In this document: in pieces, positions 51,470 through 60,169 of the stretch
Numbering within the stretch: position 1 is the first letter of the stretch
How the letters are laid out: every line of letters begins with the position of its first letter
Origin: JAFGGG01 sp964634205
Lineage (GTDB): Bacteria; Spirochaetota; Spirochaetia; SZUA-6; RPPD01
DNA length: 64,000 nt
Reading direction: 5' to 3'
NCBI GenBank assembly: GCA_964634205.1
Contig: CAZWKE010000015.1
Coordinates: 1-64,000, forward strand
Made by a program: the position numbers and the translations under genes
Notes under the pieces: model-generated
What the model was told of the DNA's origin: nothing
Database searches by the model: none
What the model saw: only the letters and a program-made list of their open reading frames with translations

Positions 51470-54034
51470 CGGCAGAACGTGCTTTTTCAGCGTCAGTTCG
51501 CACCAGTTATCAGAGTCCTGCCGGGAGCCGGGCGCAGGGGATCTGCCCTGTACGGTGATTTTTTTCAACGGGGCGCGAAGCGTTTTTGTATAAATCCTCA
51601 GACAAACTTCTTTGAATGCGGAGAGTTCCGGTTTCAGCCTGCCCGCAATGCGGGTGATCGAGAGGGAAAGCTTTCCCCGGCCGGATTGTCCTTCAATTCT
51701 CAGGAGTGAGAAGTCGCCGTCAAGATATTTCAGGGTCTGCCCGTCATCGATATACCAGTGCCCCCGTATCCGCTCTGCCGGGTATACCTGTAATATCGGT
51801 GTCTGTTTCAGGGCCTCCTCCGTTACCTCTCCGGGGACGCAGACCGGGATTACGGCCCCGGTACGGACAAACAGGGGGATTTTGTCCGGCGGGGTCTCCA
51901 CGATAATACCGGTTCCGCCCTGATACGGAGCGGATCCGGGCCAGGCCAGCCAGTCGCTTCCGGCGGGCAGGTAGACGCGGCGCCGCGCGGCGCCGGCCGT
52001 TAATACCGGGCAGACCATGAGGTCGGGACCGATCATAAACTGACCGGCCGCCGTCTCCTCCTGCAGACAGGCCGGGTCGTCCGGAAACTCCAGGAACAGC
52101 GGGCGCATCAACGGGAGCCCCTCCTCGCAGGCCTGGCGCAGAGAGGTATAAAAATAGGGAAGCAGGCGGTAGCGCAGTTTCAGGGCCTCCGTGCACAGGC
52201 GTTGGATTCTTTCCGGGAAATACCAGAGTTCACGGGGAGGTGTGGCATGCGAGGAGTGGTTGCGGCAGAAGGGATAAAACGCTCCCAACTGCATCCAGCG
52301 CAAAAAAAGCTCCGGGGTGGGTTTACCCCAGAATCCGCCGATATCCGGACCCACCAGCACCTGGCCCGAAAGTCCCATATTCAGGAGCATGGGCACGGAC
52401 ATGCGCAGGTGTGACCACTTGCTTTTGTTGTCTCCGGTCCAGCTTGAGGCGTAGCGCTGGATGCCGGCAAAGGCCGAGCGCGTGAACAGGAAATTGCGCA
52501 GCCCTCCCCGCAGGCGGGCAAGGCCCCGGGAGGTAGCCCGGGCCATCAGCAGGCCGTAGCAGTTGTGCACCGTACGGTGGGGCAGGGGGCCCTGCGGTTT
52601 TTGGGACGCGTGCATAACATCGCCCGGCATGGTACGGAGCGGGGTAAACAGGGACGGCTCATTCATATCGATCCAAAACCCGTCGATGCCGTGTTTCACG
52701 TACTCCTGATAAAGGGAACCCCACCATTCCCGTACTTGCTCCGAGGTATAATCCGGAAAGGCCGCGTCGCCCGGCCAGACCGGCGCGTGAAACACCGAGC
52801 CGTCCTGCCTGGTACAGAAGAACCCCCGGCTTACCCCCCGGGCATACACCTCCCACTGCGGGTCCGCCTTCAGGCCCGGGTCGGACATGATCACAACCTT
52901 AAAGCGTTTTTCATGCAGGGCCTTGATCGCGGCCGTCGGATCAGGGAAACGCTCCCGGTTCCAGGTAAAGGAGCGGTACCCGTTCATGTGCCCGATATCG
53001 ATATGCAGGGTATCGCAGGGGATCCCGTGTTCCCGGAAGCCCCGGGCAATGGAGAGCAGGCGGGCGGCGGATTCATTCTCTTCCCAGCGTGAATGATGGT
53101 GGCCCAAAACCCAGCGCGGGGGCAGGGGGTACCTGCCGCAGAGCAGGGTAAAGTTGCGTAACACCTCTTTCAGACCCGGACCGGCTATCACGTAGTAACA
53201 GAGCGGGCCCTCTTCGGCCGCGTAAAAAGCGGGCCGCGGGGTCTTTCCCGGGGCCTGATGCTTGGCCTGATGCGGGCCCTTTCGCGGCGCTTTTCGCAAG
53301 CCGCTCCCCGCCGGCAGGATGAACCGGCTGAAGTGGGGGTTGTCGAAAAACAGGGCATGGGAAAACCCGTCTCTGCGTATACAGATCTGCAGGGGGCAGG
53401 ACTGCCACATGGGGTCCGAACGCGGGCCCAAATCCGAATTGTCCGTGTTCCACATGGAAAGGCGTTGCCCGTTTTTAAAAAGCCCTCCGGTCTTTTCCCC
53501 GAATCCGCAATAATATTCTCCCTCCGGCGCCTGCTTTTCACAACCGACCCAGTGACGGCGGAAAAACGGGGCCCGCGGCTCACGGTGCAGCAAGCGGCCG
53601 CCCAGGCGGAACTCCAGGGTCGCCGTGCCGGTATGAAAAAGGGCCTCCAGCCCCGGTTCGTCCTTGCCGCCTTTCCGGTTTTGGATAAAAAGGGTATTCT
53701 CATCCTGCTTCTGTACCGTCAGTTCATCTGACCCCGTAAGTTCGATGCTCCAGGTCAGGTAATCCTTCTTGGGAAACGGATCGGTGACCCCGGACGCAGC
53801 GGCGGGGCCGTTCACCATGACCCTCCAGATTCCGGGGGTAAGGCAGTGCAGGCTGATGTCCGCGTTCGCGCATTCAAGCGCAACCGTGGATTTGTCCTTG
53901 TCGAACCGAAATCCCTTATAGCCGCGGACCCGTGTGCCCCCGCGGGGTACACGCCGCCGGTTTAAGAGCGGCTGCAGGACATTAGATACTATTTTTTGCT
54001 TGAAAACTTCCGAAAGCCGGGAAAGTAAGTTCAT
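51446..54034 (-). CDS. Glycoside hydrolase family 31 (alpha-glucosidase/alpha-xylosidase type)
   Basis: An 862-residue GH31 enzyme. After an N-terminal beta-sandwich, the (beta/alpha)8 barrel carries the nucleophile Asp456 in GFWIDMNEPSLF and the acid/base Asp534 in SSWTGDNKSKW. A basic Pro-rich insertion (about 242-268) precedes the barrel. There is no signal peptide, so it acts inside the cell on imported oligosaccharide. It is coupled to a GPH-type transporter (overlap of four bases), the arrangement of E. coli yicJ-yicI, which handles alpha-xylosides. Substrate choice (xyloside, glucoside, sulfoquinovoside) is not settled. Confidence 0.92.
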   Translation of the reverse strand: MNLLSRLSEVFKQKIVSNVLQPLLNRRRVPRGGTRVRGYKGFRFDKDKSTVALECANADISLHCLTPGIWRVMVNGPAAASGVTDPFPKKDYLTWSIELTGSDELTVQKQDENTLFIQNRKGGKDEPGLEALFHTGTATLEFRLGGRLLHREPRAPFFRRHWVGCEKQAPEGEYYCGFGEKTGGLFKNGQRLSMWNTDNSDLGPRSDPMWQSCPLQICIRRDGFSHALFFDNPHFSRFILPAGSGLRKAPRKGPHQAKHQAPGKTPRPAFYAAEEGPLCYYVIAGPGLKEVLRNFTLLCGRYPLPPRWVLGHHHSRWEENESAARLLSIARGFREHGIPCDTLHIDIGHMNGYRSFTWNRERFPDPTAAIKALHEKRFKVVIMSDPGLKADPQWEVYARGVSRGFFCTRQDGSVFHAPVWPGDAAFPDYTSEQVREWWGSLYQEYVKHGIDGFWIDMNEPSLFTPLRTMPGDVMHASQKPQGPLPHRTVHNCYGLLMARATSRGLARLRGGLRNFLFTRSAFAGIQRYASSWTGDNKSKWSHLRMSVPMLLNMGLSGQVLVGPDIGGFWGKPTPELFLRWMQLGAFYPFCRNHSSHATPPRELWYFPERIQRLCTEALKLRYRLLPYFYTSLRQACEEGLPLMRPLFLEFPDDPACLQEETAAGQFMIGPDLMVCPVLTAGAARRRVYLPAGSDWLAWPGSAPYQGGTGIIVETPPDKIPLFVRTGAVIPVCVPGEVTEEALKQTPILQVYPAERIRGHWYIDDGQTLKYLDGDFSLLRIEGQSGRGKLSLSITRIAGRLKPELSAFKEVCLRIYTKTLRAPLKKITVQGRSPAPGSRQDSDNWCELTLKKHVLPLRLELFF

Positions 54035-56262
54035 GCCTCACCTTTGGCTTTGTGCGCCCCCTCTTTTACCTGTTTGGATGGGTAGCGCATAAAAATAAAC
54101 ACGCCCAGGATGCCGATGATGCTGACAAAGATGCATGAAATGCGCACACCCAGCGGATTGGCGATGTCCTTCCCGAACACCGAGTAAAAAAACGACATCA
54201 GCGCGAACGCGATCCCCAGGTTTAACTTCATAAAAAATCCGTGTACCCCGAAGTAGATGCCCTCACGGCGTTCTCCCGTGATTTTATAATCATAGTCGCA
54301 CAGGTCGGAAATAAATACATTGGGGATGATCAGCAGCACGGCCACGGAAAAGCCGAACAGGGCAAAGATGATCAATGTCCAGATAAGCGGCCCGATATTG
54401 ACAAAGTTCACCCATTTCCCATTTGTAAAATGGGATACGCCGGTATGCGTGCCGAACCAGATATCATGTTCCCCGCTGATCACCACGGCCGACACATAAT
54501 CGTTTACCAGCCCTTGTGCGGTGGTATAGGTTTGCCATACGGATCCGTTGAAAAACGAGACGCCGTCCTTGGTCCCGGCATACAATCCCCCGTCGGGAGC
54601 GGCGGTAAGGGATGTTATGCGGTCGTTCACCAGGCCGTCCGCCTTTTTAACGGTGGTCCAGGTCCCGTTTTTGTAGCGGGAAAGGCCCACCTTGGTGCCG
54701 CACCAGAGTGAACCGTCCGTACCGGCCGCCAGCGCGGTGATCAGATTGTCCGCCAACCCGTCATTCACGGTAAAAGACCGCCAGGTCCCGCCGGAAAAGC
54801 GGGAGAGTCCCCGCTCGGTGCCGATCCAGACCGTACCCGTTTCATCAACCGTCAGCGCGGTAATTTGGTCGGCAATCAGGCCGCTTTGTTCATTATAACG
54901 CGCCCAGTTGTCCCCGTTATAGGAGGCCAGCCCGGTTTTTGTTCCCACCCAGACGGTCCCGTCCGGGGCCGCGGCCAGCGCGGTGACGGTACTCTCCGCC
55001 AGATCGCGGTCCGTGTTTCCCGCTGACCAGGCGCCGTCTTTATACACCGAAATGCCGGTTTTGGTGCCGAACCAAACGCCGCCGTCCGGTCCGCGTACCG
55101 ATGACGTGATACTGTTGTCGGTCAGTCCGGAATCGCTGGTGTAATACCGCCAGTTTGTTCCGTCGAATGACGATACGCCGCGTGCCGTGCCGAACCAGGC
55201 CGTCCCATTATCAACGGTGACCGCGGTCACGTAATTGCAGGTGATACCGTCCGGGTTGCTGCCCAGGCCGGTGAAGGAAATCAGCACGGAGAAAAAGGCG
55301 AACAGGGCCATGCCGCTCATCATCACCTTCTTTTTCCCGATTTTACGGGACAAAAACAGGGCCAGGGGAAAGAACAGGGCCGCGCCCACAAAGATGATGA
55401 TGGAGGCCAGGCCGATGGTTTCCTCGTTCATTACCATCATGGTTTCCCCGATATGGTTTACCGAACCGCGGATTGTATTGAACATGAACCAGAAACACAT
55501 GTTCGTCAGCAGAAAGATAATAAACGGTTTGTTTTTCAGGGTCAGTTTCAGCGATTCAAAAAAGGGTATGGCACAGGGCTTGGCGTTGGAATATTTCTTT
55601 TCGTTTACCGCGAATACGGCCATATAAACAAGTACGGCCCCCACGGCGCACAAAATGACGGCCATCATCTGAAAGGCGCTGACGGGGTTGGAGGTTTTCA
55701 AAAATGTATCGTAGAGCATGGGGCCGCCGATCATAACCAGGCCCGCGCCGATAAGCGCAAAATACCCCTGGGCGGTGGTAATGTTCAACCGCTCCTTCTC
55801 TGAATGCCCCAGCTCCGGAATCAGCGCAATATAGGGCGCCACGTACATCGTATAGAACAGGAAATACAGGCCGAATACCAGGGCCATGTAAATGACATTC
55901 AGGTAGGTGGTAAACTGAAACGGGGGAAAGAAGATCAGGGCGGTACAGGCCGCCAAAGGAAGCCCGCTGATCACCAGAAAAAACCTGCGCCGCCCCAGGG
56001 GAGAGCGGGACCGGTCCGACCAGGCGGCCACCGGAGGATCGGTGACGGCATCCACAATCCTGCCGAACACCATCAGAAGCCCCAGGACGGGGATGACCCC
56101 CCAGATCAGCTCCGGTACGAATTGGATCATTCCTTCTTCGATATTTTCGGCGGTAGGCAGAAAGAACTTGGCGGAATAGAACAACAGCATGGTGTCGAAC
56201 AGGGCATGCCCCGCCGTAGAAAGGTTATAAAGAAAAAGACGCGGTCCTTTAAAACGCTCCAT
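54031..56262 (-). CDS. GPH-family sugar transporter with an inserted seven-repeat beta-propeller
   Basis: A 743-residue protein; start 56262 lies seven bases after GGGAGG. Residues about 1-330 hold nine membrane helices of a glycoside-pentoside-hexuronide symporter (DAVTDPPVAAWSDRSRSPLGRRRFF). From about 335 to 620 there are seven repeats of about 40 residues, each with W-x-G-T-(6 to 8)-x-W, such as VWFGTKTGISVYKDGAW and VWVGTKTGLASYNGDNW. These match two-component-regulator propeller blades and form one seven-bladed propeller. Three further helices and the GPH signature DYDYKITGERREGIYFG follow. The propeller sits in the TM9-TM10 loop, facing the periplasm. The frame is open throughout. Confidence 0.92.
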   Translation of the reverse strand: MERFKGPRLFLYNLSTAGHALFDTMLLFYSAKFFLPTAENIEEGMIQFVPELIWGVIPVLGLLMVFGRIVDAVTDPPVAAWSDRSRSPLGRRRFFLVISGLPLAACTALIFFPPFQFTTYLNVIYMALVFGLYFLFYTMYVAPYIALIPELGHSEKERLNITTAQGYFALIGAGLVMIGGPMLYDTFLKTSNPVSAFQMMAVILCAVGAVLVYMAVFAVNEKKYSNAKPCAIPFFESLKLTLKNKPFIIFLLTNMCFWFMFNTIRGSVNHIGETMMVMNEETIGLASIIIFVGAALFFPLALFLSRKIGKKKVMMSGMALFAFFSVLISFTGLGSNPDGITCNYVTAVTVDNGTAWFGTARGVSSFDGTNWRYYTSDSGLTDNSITSSVRGPDGGVWFGTKTGISVYKDGAWSAGNTDRDLAESTVTALAAAPDGTVWVGTKTGLASYNGDNWARYNEQSGLIADQITALTVDETGTVWIGTERGLSRFSGGTWRSFTVNDGLADNLITALAAGTDGSLWCGTKVGLSRYKNGTWTTVKKADGLVNDRITSLTAAPDGGLYAGTKDGVSFFNGSVWQTYTTAQGLVNDYVSAVVISGEHDIWFGTHTGVSHFTNGKWVNFVNIGPLIWTLIIFALFGFSVAVLLIIPNVFISDLCDYDYKITGERREGIYFGVHGFFMKLNLGIAFALMSFFYSVFGKDIANPLGVRISCIFVSIIGILGVFIFMRYPSKQVKEGAHKAKGEA

Positions 56263-56322
56263 GGTATGACCTCCCAACACAGCATAGAGGGAATCACTGA
56301 AAGAATCAAGCCAATTTTGGGG

Positions 56323-56349
56323 TTGCCCAGAAACGTTTTACATTATAGA
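56323..56349 (+). promoter_or_regulatory. Likely promoter of tRNA-Thr
   Basis: TTGCCC (56323-56328) and TATAGA (56344-56349) with a 15-base spacer lie 19 bases upstream of the tRNA 5' end. The spacer is a little short, so it is a weak call. Confidence 0.4.
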
Positions 56350-56368
56350 ATGTACCGTATAACATAAA

Positions 56369-56440
56369 GCCAGAATAGCTCAGGGGTAGAGCAACGCTCT
56401 CGTAAAGCGTGGGTCGTGGGTTCAATTCCCACTTCTGGCT
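56369..56440 (+). tRNA. tRNA-Thr (anticodon CGT)
   Basis: A 72-nucleotide cloverleaf: acceptor arm GCCAGAA pairs with TTCTGGC, D arm TAGCTCAGGGGTAGAGCA, anticodon stem ACGCT/AGCGT with loop CTCGTAA (anticodon CGT, reading ACG), and T arm GTGGGTTCAATTCCCAC. The CCA end is not encoded. Confidence 0.97.
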
Positions 56441-56473
56441 TTCCCCCAAAACATCATAACGGAGACTTGAAAC

Positions 56474-56875
56474 ATGCAAAGGATTATGTGGCTTAAATAC
56501 AAAGGCAAGAAAGTCTTATTTGCCGATTATTCCGGTGCTCCCGTCCGGGAAATCCTGGAATTATTTGATAAATTCAATAAATTCGTGGCGGGCTTGAACG
56601 AAAAAATATTGGTGCTGACGGATTTCAACAACATTAAGATCGATAAAATCATCATCCAGCGGTTAAAGGACGCTGATTCCAAAATGTCGGCCAAAAAATT
56701 CAAGAAGGCCGCGGTTCTGGGAATAGAGGGCGTAAAAAAGACCCTCCTGAACTTCTATAATGCCGCCACCGGAAGCAAGGTAAAGGCCTGCACCAATAAA
56801 CAGGAAGCATTGGACTGGCTGGTTAAATCCGTAGGCAAGTCAGACCTGGCGGATGAAAGCTTTCTTGAGCAATAG
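56474..56875 (+). CDS. SpoIIAA-like protein of unknown function
   Basis: A 133-residue soluble protein. It alternates strands and helices: IMWLKYKGKKVLFADYSGAP, ILELFDKFNKFVAGLNEKILVLTDFNN, KIDKIIIQRLKDADSKMSAKKFKKAAVLGIEGVKKTLLNFYNAATG, KACTNKQEALDWLVKS. This fits the SpoIIAA-like fold, without the STAS phosphorylation loop. It stands alone 34 bases after tRNA-Thr with a fair GGAGA site. Confidence 0.6.
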   Translation: MQRIMWLKYKGKKVLFADYSGAPVREILELFDKFNKFVAGLNEKILVLTDFNNIKIDKIIIQRLKDADSKMSAKKFKKAAVLGIEGVKKTLLNFYNAATGSKVKACTNKQEALDWLVKSVGKSDLADESFLEQ

Positions 56876-56897
56876 CGAGCGGGCAGGGGCGGCCCGG

Positions 56898-57542
56898 TTA
56901 TTCTTTGGATTTTCTGCGGCTTTTGACAAAGCGGTCGAAATCATTGATGTTTCTGATGACGATGCGGTCGTTGTACAACTCCACGCGGTGCTGCTGTGAG
57001 AAGTGGTTGATTACGTTTCTGCATTCCGCGGGCTGGATTCCCGCCCAGTGGGCGATGTCGTCCACCGTGGCTTTGAACTCTATGGTATCGTTCTCTCTGT
57101 CGGCCGGCAGTTCTTTTTCGGCGAGCATCAGAAAAACATCCGCCACCTTGGCCTGGGTATCATCAAGAGTAAGAATCATAAAGCGGCGTTTCTGGTCATA
57201 AATGCGTTTGATGAACAGTTTCATCAGTTTCAGGGCGATCTGCGGGTTACCGCGCATCAGGATCTCAAAGTTGGCGCGGTTGAACTCCAGGGCCTGTACC
57301 CGGTCCATGGCAATGGCCGTGGCCGAGCGGGGGGCCTCCTCCAGAATGGCCATCTCTCCGAAGATTTCACCGGGATTGAGAATATCCAGGGTCTTTTCGA
57401 TATTTCCGATAATCTTGACGATCTTTACCCTGCCGGATTGGATCAGGTAGAAGTTATCACCCGGTTCGTACTCGCAGAAGATGATGCTGCCCTTGGGAAA
57501 GCCCTTGCTGAAACGCTGGAACATCTGGTCAAAAGAACTCAT
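56898..57542 (-). CDS. CRP/FNR-family transcriptional regulator
   Basis: A 214-residue regulator. The cyclic-nucleotide-binding barrel (about 15-125) includes GEIFGEMAILEEAPRSATAIAMDRVQALEF, close to the phosphate-binding cassette (GELALIYxxPRxATV). The C-terminal winged helix (about 150-205) has TVDDIAHWAGIQPAECRNVINHFSQQHRVELYNDRIVI. It lacks the Cys cluster of FNR. It is coupled to the CNB-TPR gene upstream (overlap of four bases). Confidence 0.9.
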   Translation of the reverse strand: MSSFDQMFQRFSKGFPKGSIIFCEYEPGDNFYLIQSGRVKIVKIIGNIEKTLDILNPGEIFGEMAILEEAPRSATAIAMDRVQALEFNRANFEILMRGNPQIALKLMKLFIKRIYDQKRRFMILTLDDTQAKVADVFLMLAEKELPADRENDTIEFKATVDDIAHWAGIQPAECRNVINHFSQQHRVELYNDRIVIRNINDFDRFVKSRRKSKE

Positions 57543-58552
57543 ACCTTCTCTCCTTCCAGTTTCCGCAGCGCCTTGCGTGCTTTCTGATACAGACTCTCGG
57601 TCTCGGGCGTAAGGGCCAGCACCTTTTTGAAGATGCTGATCGCCTTGTCACCATTGTTCATCGCGTTATGTGAGCTGGCGATAAAATAGAGGGCGTCCTT
57701 TACATCCGGGTGTTTGGGGTACTTCTGGATCCAGGTGGTAAAAAGCCGTATGCAGTTGTCGTATTTTTTTACATAGAACAGGCAGCGCCCCATCTCGTAC
57801 TGTGATTTGGAAATGTACTCCTCATCATTCGATGAGTTGACGATCGCCTTGAATTCGTTATAGGCGTCATCGTATTTCTCCTGGCTGATCAGGCTGACCG
57901 CCTTATAGTAGGTTTGGGCCACGTCGGAGAGCTGCTTTGTTTCCTGCGGTTTTCCCGCGGGCGCCGGCTGTGCGGCCTGGGGTGCCGCATCCGGACCTTT
58001 TCCCTGGCCGTACCGGTTTAAATAGCTTTCGGCCGTTTCAATATTTTTGATGGCGTCCGAGGCCCGTGAACCCGATGGGTAATACACCAGGTAGCGTTTA
58101 AAGGCGTAGATGGCCTGGTCGTAGGCCTTGTTGGAAAGATAATACTCCCCGATACTGAACAGCCCCTTTTCGGGATTGATGTGTTCTTCGGCATGGATAA
58201 GGTTCTGTACCTGTTTTTGAATGCGGCGCAGCTGGTTGGAAAATACCTTCAGCATCTTTAAGACCACGCGGCCGTGTTTGCCGACAAGCTGTTCGAACTC
58301 CGGCACGGAAAAGGCAACCACGGTGGAATCGGCCAGCACCACCGCCGTCTCCTCGCGTCTGAACCTGCCCAGGGCGGATTTTACGCCGAAAAACTCACCG
58401 GTCTTTACCAGGTCGTGGATCTCCTGTCCGGTTTCAATATCCTCGTAATTCAGGCTGACCTTGCCGGCATTGAGAATGAATACCTTGTCACCGATATCTC
58501 CCTGAAAATAGATAATGGAATTGGCTTTATAGAACACGGACTTTGGCGACAC
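57539..58552 (-). CDS. Cyclic-nucleotide-binding protein with TPR-like tail
   Basis: A 337-residue protein starting at GTG 58552 after AAGGGG. An N-terminal CNB domain (about 10-120: IYFQGDIGDKVFILNAGKVSLNY; GEFFGVKSALGRFRREETAVVLADS) precedes repeats of the TPR type (SIGEYYLSNKAYDQAIYAFKRYLVYYPSGSRASDAI; AFKAIVNSSNDEEYISKSQYEMGRCLFYVKKYDNCIRLF). A Pro/Ala/Gln linker divides them. No DNA-binding domain, so it may be a scaffold acting with the CRP-like protein downstream. The combination is common in spirochaetes. Confidence 0.85.
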   Translation of the reverse strand: MSPKSVFYKANSIIYFQGDIGDKVFILNAGKVSLNYEDIETGQEIHDLVKTGEFFGVKSALGRFRREETAVVLADSTVVAFSVPEFEQLVGKHGRVVLKMLKVFSNQLRRIQKQVQNLIHAEEHINPEKGLFSIGEYYLSNKAYDQAIYAFKRYLVYYPSGSRASDAIKNIETAESYLNRYGQGKGPDAAPQAAQPAPAGKPQETKQLSDVAQTYYKAVSLISQEKYDDAYNEFKAIVNSSNDEEYISKSQYEMGRCLFYVKKYDNCIRLFTTWIQKYPKHPDVKDALYFIASSHNAMNNGDKAISIFKKVLALTPETESLYQKARKALRKLEGEKV

Positions 58553-58576
58553 TCTTTTACAAACCCCTTACATAAT

Positions 58577-58606
58577 ACTATATGTTATCATTATACTAGA
58601 GGTCAA
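58577..58606 (-). promoter_or_regulatory. Candidate promoter of the CNB-TPR/CRP pair
   Basis: On the minus strand TTGACC (58601-58606) and TATAGT (58577-58582) are 18 bases apart. The pair lies in the 43-base gap before the CNB-TPR gene and reaches into the end of the amidohydrolase gene. The gap also contains a TATAAT too close to the -35 box to be used with it. Confidence 0.45.
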
Positions 58607-59828
58607 GGGGCATAAATTCAAGCACTTTTTTGTACCCGACCGCCTTGCGTATTTTCTTCAACAGGTTTACCGGATCTCCCTTGACCAGCATTTCCTGACC
58701 CCCCACCCGTATGCGCGTGTAATCGACCTCCTGCAGTTTGAAGAACTCCTCCATGTCAGTGGAGCCCAGGACCGGTTTTCCCTCGGTTACAAGCAGCGCG
58801 ATGTGATGCAGTTCGGTCTGCAGCAATGACTCATAGGGATCATCGTGCTGTGCCTTGATCACCAGGATGTCGGCGTATTTCCCGGCTTCCAGCGTCCCCA
58901 GGTCCTTCTCGATTTTCAGCGCAGCCGCCGGGTTTACGGTGACCATATCGGTCAGCAGCGCGTCCGGAATATCCTCGCCGTACATTGTGCGATAGATCCG
59001 TTTGGCAAACCTCATTTCTTCAAGCAGGTTCAACGAACCGGTGGCCGTGGAATCCGTGCCCAGTGAAACATTGATTCCGGTCTGCAATATCTTTTTTATT
59101 TTACAGGTCAGGTTGTACATAAAGACGTTCGACGCCGGGCACCACACGATGTTGCAGCCGGCCTTTTTGGTTTTCTTTATGTCCTGTTCGGAAAAGCCGA
59201 TGCAGTGGATGTTCAGGTTGTACTTGTCGTACGCGTTATGACTTTCCAGAAGCTCCACCCCGCCCTGGTAATCCGCGTCGAACCCTTCTTCCAGGTGCAC
59301 AATAAAGGGGCAGTTTTCTTTTTTGGCCCTGGTATGTTCTTCCGTGATACTGTCGCCCCAGTGCAGCGAATGTGAACTGGCCTCATGGTACAGGGTGTAT
59401 TTGGAAATCACGCGGATGGGGAGCTTGGGAATATAGAGGTCGTTGATTTTATGCGGATAATGGTCCTGTACGGTGGTGGCGCCGGAAAAAAGGTTTTTGT
59501 ACGCCCCCAGGAAATAGCAGTCTTCCTCGGAGATCTTTGCCCGTTCCTTGACCACGGAGGAGACACGCAGGTCGGTCTCCCAGTCGTGACACTTGGTGTA
59601 AAAGGTTCCGTCGGGCGGGCCGATTTTGGGCAGGTAATCCCCCCTCAGGTGATCGTGCACATTAATCAACGCGGGGAAGATAAACGTATCGTCCGGCAGG
59701 GTGATATGGTGTTCCGCCTGTGTCCCGATATCTTCGATATGTTTGTTATTGATTTTTATTATGCCCTTATTTATGACTTTTTTAGGTGTAATTAAGGCAT
59801 TTCCCTTTAATGAATATTTTTCCAGCAT
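58596..59828 (-). CDS. Amidohydrolase-superfamily protein (TRZ/ATZ-SsnA-like)
   Basis: A 410-residue metal-dependent hydrolase. Metal ligands are visible: His58 and His60 (INVHDHLRG), His in IVHLEEGFDAD, His in NIHCIGFSE and Asp in LGTDSTATGSLNLLEE. The N- and C-terminal beta parts (GIIKINNKHIEDIG; AGKYADILVIKAQHDD) form the typical composite sandwich. The family deaminates or dechlorinates ring compounds, such as guanine, cytosine and S-adenosylhomocysteine analogues; the substrate is not evident. A metabolic neighbour is lacking. Start ATG 59828 follows AAAGGTG. Confidence 0.87.
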   Translation of the reverse strand: MLEKYSLKGNALITPKKVINKGIIKINNKHIEDIGTQAEHHITLPDDTFIFPALINVHDHLRGDYLPKIGPPDGTFYTKCHDWETDLRVSSVVKERAKISEEDCYFLGAYKNLFSGATTVQDHYPHKINDLYIPKLPIRVISKYTLYHEASSHSLHWGDSITEEHTRAKKENCPFIVHLEEGFDADYQGGVELLESHNAYDKYNLNIHCIGFSEQDIKKTKKAGCNIVWCPASNVFMYNLTCKIKKILQTGINVSLGTDSTATGSLNLLEEMRFAKRIYRTMYGEDIPDALLTDMVTVNPAAALKIEKDLGTLEAGKYADILVIKAQHDDPYESLLQTELHHIALLVTEGKPVLGSTDMEEFFKLQEVDYTRIRVGGQEMLVKGDPVNLLKKIRKAVGYKKVLEFMPLDL

Positions 59829-60169
59829 TCATTCACCTTTCAGCTCATCATCAGTCTAAAACGTTTTCACGTAATTATTATCGGAATATGTATTATATCC
59901 TACATACAATAAAATCAATATTATAAATATACAATAAAATCGTGGAATTTCTCAATAAATTTACCGGTACATTTTTTTATACCCGGGGTGGTGTACCTTG
60001 GTGACAAAAAGTTATACTTTTGTATACTATTATTTTTTCCGCGCAATCATACCTTGGAAGGTCCTGTTTTATAATTCCATACAATATATAAACTTACATA
60101 AATGCCTGATAAGTGGCATGCTTTTTGCTAATTAATAGATGAAGAATATTATACAATGAGGTGAATACA
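59829..60169. other. 341-base AT-rich intergenic region
   Basis: No coding frame is visible between the divergent amidohydrolase and HD-GYP genes. It contains a 13-bp direct repeat, ATACAATAAAATC, at 59904-59916 and 59929-59941, and a promoter-like pair, GTGACA (60001-60006) and TATACT (60023-60028), 16 bases apart, that would give a leader of about 135 bases for the HD-GYP gene. No hairpin or riboswitch-like block was recognised. Confidence 0.45.

Noticed and set aside
54400..55263. Possible CRISPR-like or tandem DNA repeat
   Set aside because: The periodicity of about 120 bases is in the protein (propeller blades); DNA units are diverged and have no spacer pattern.
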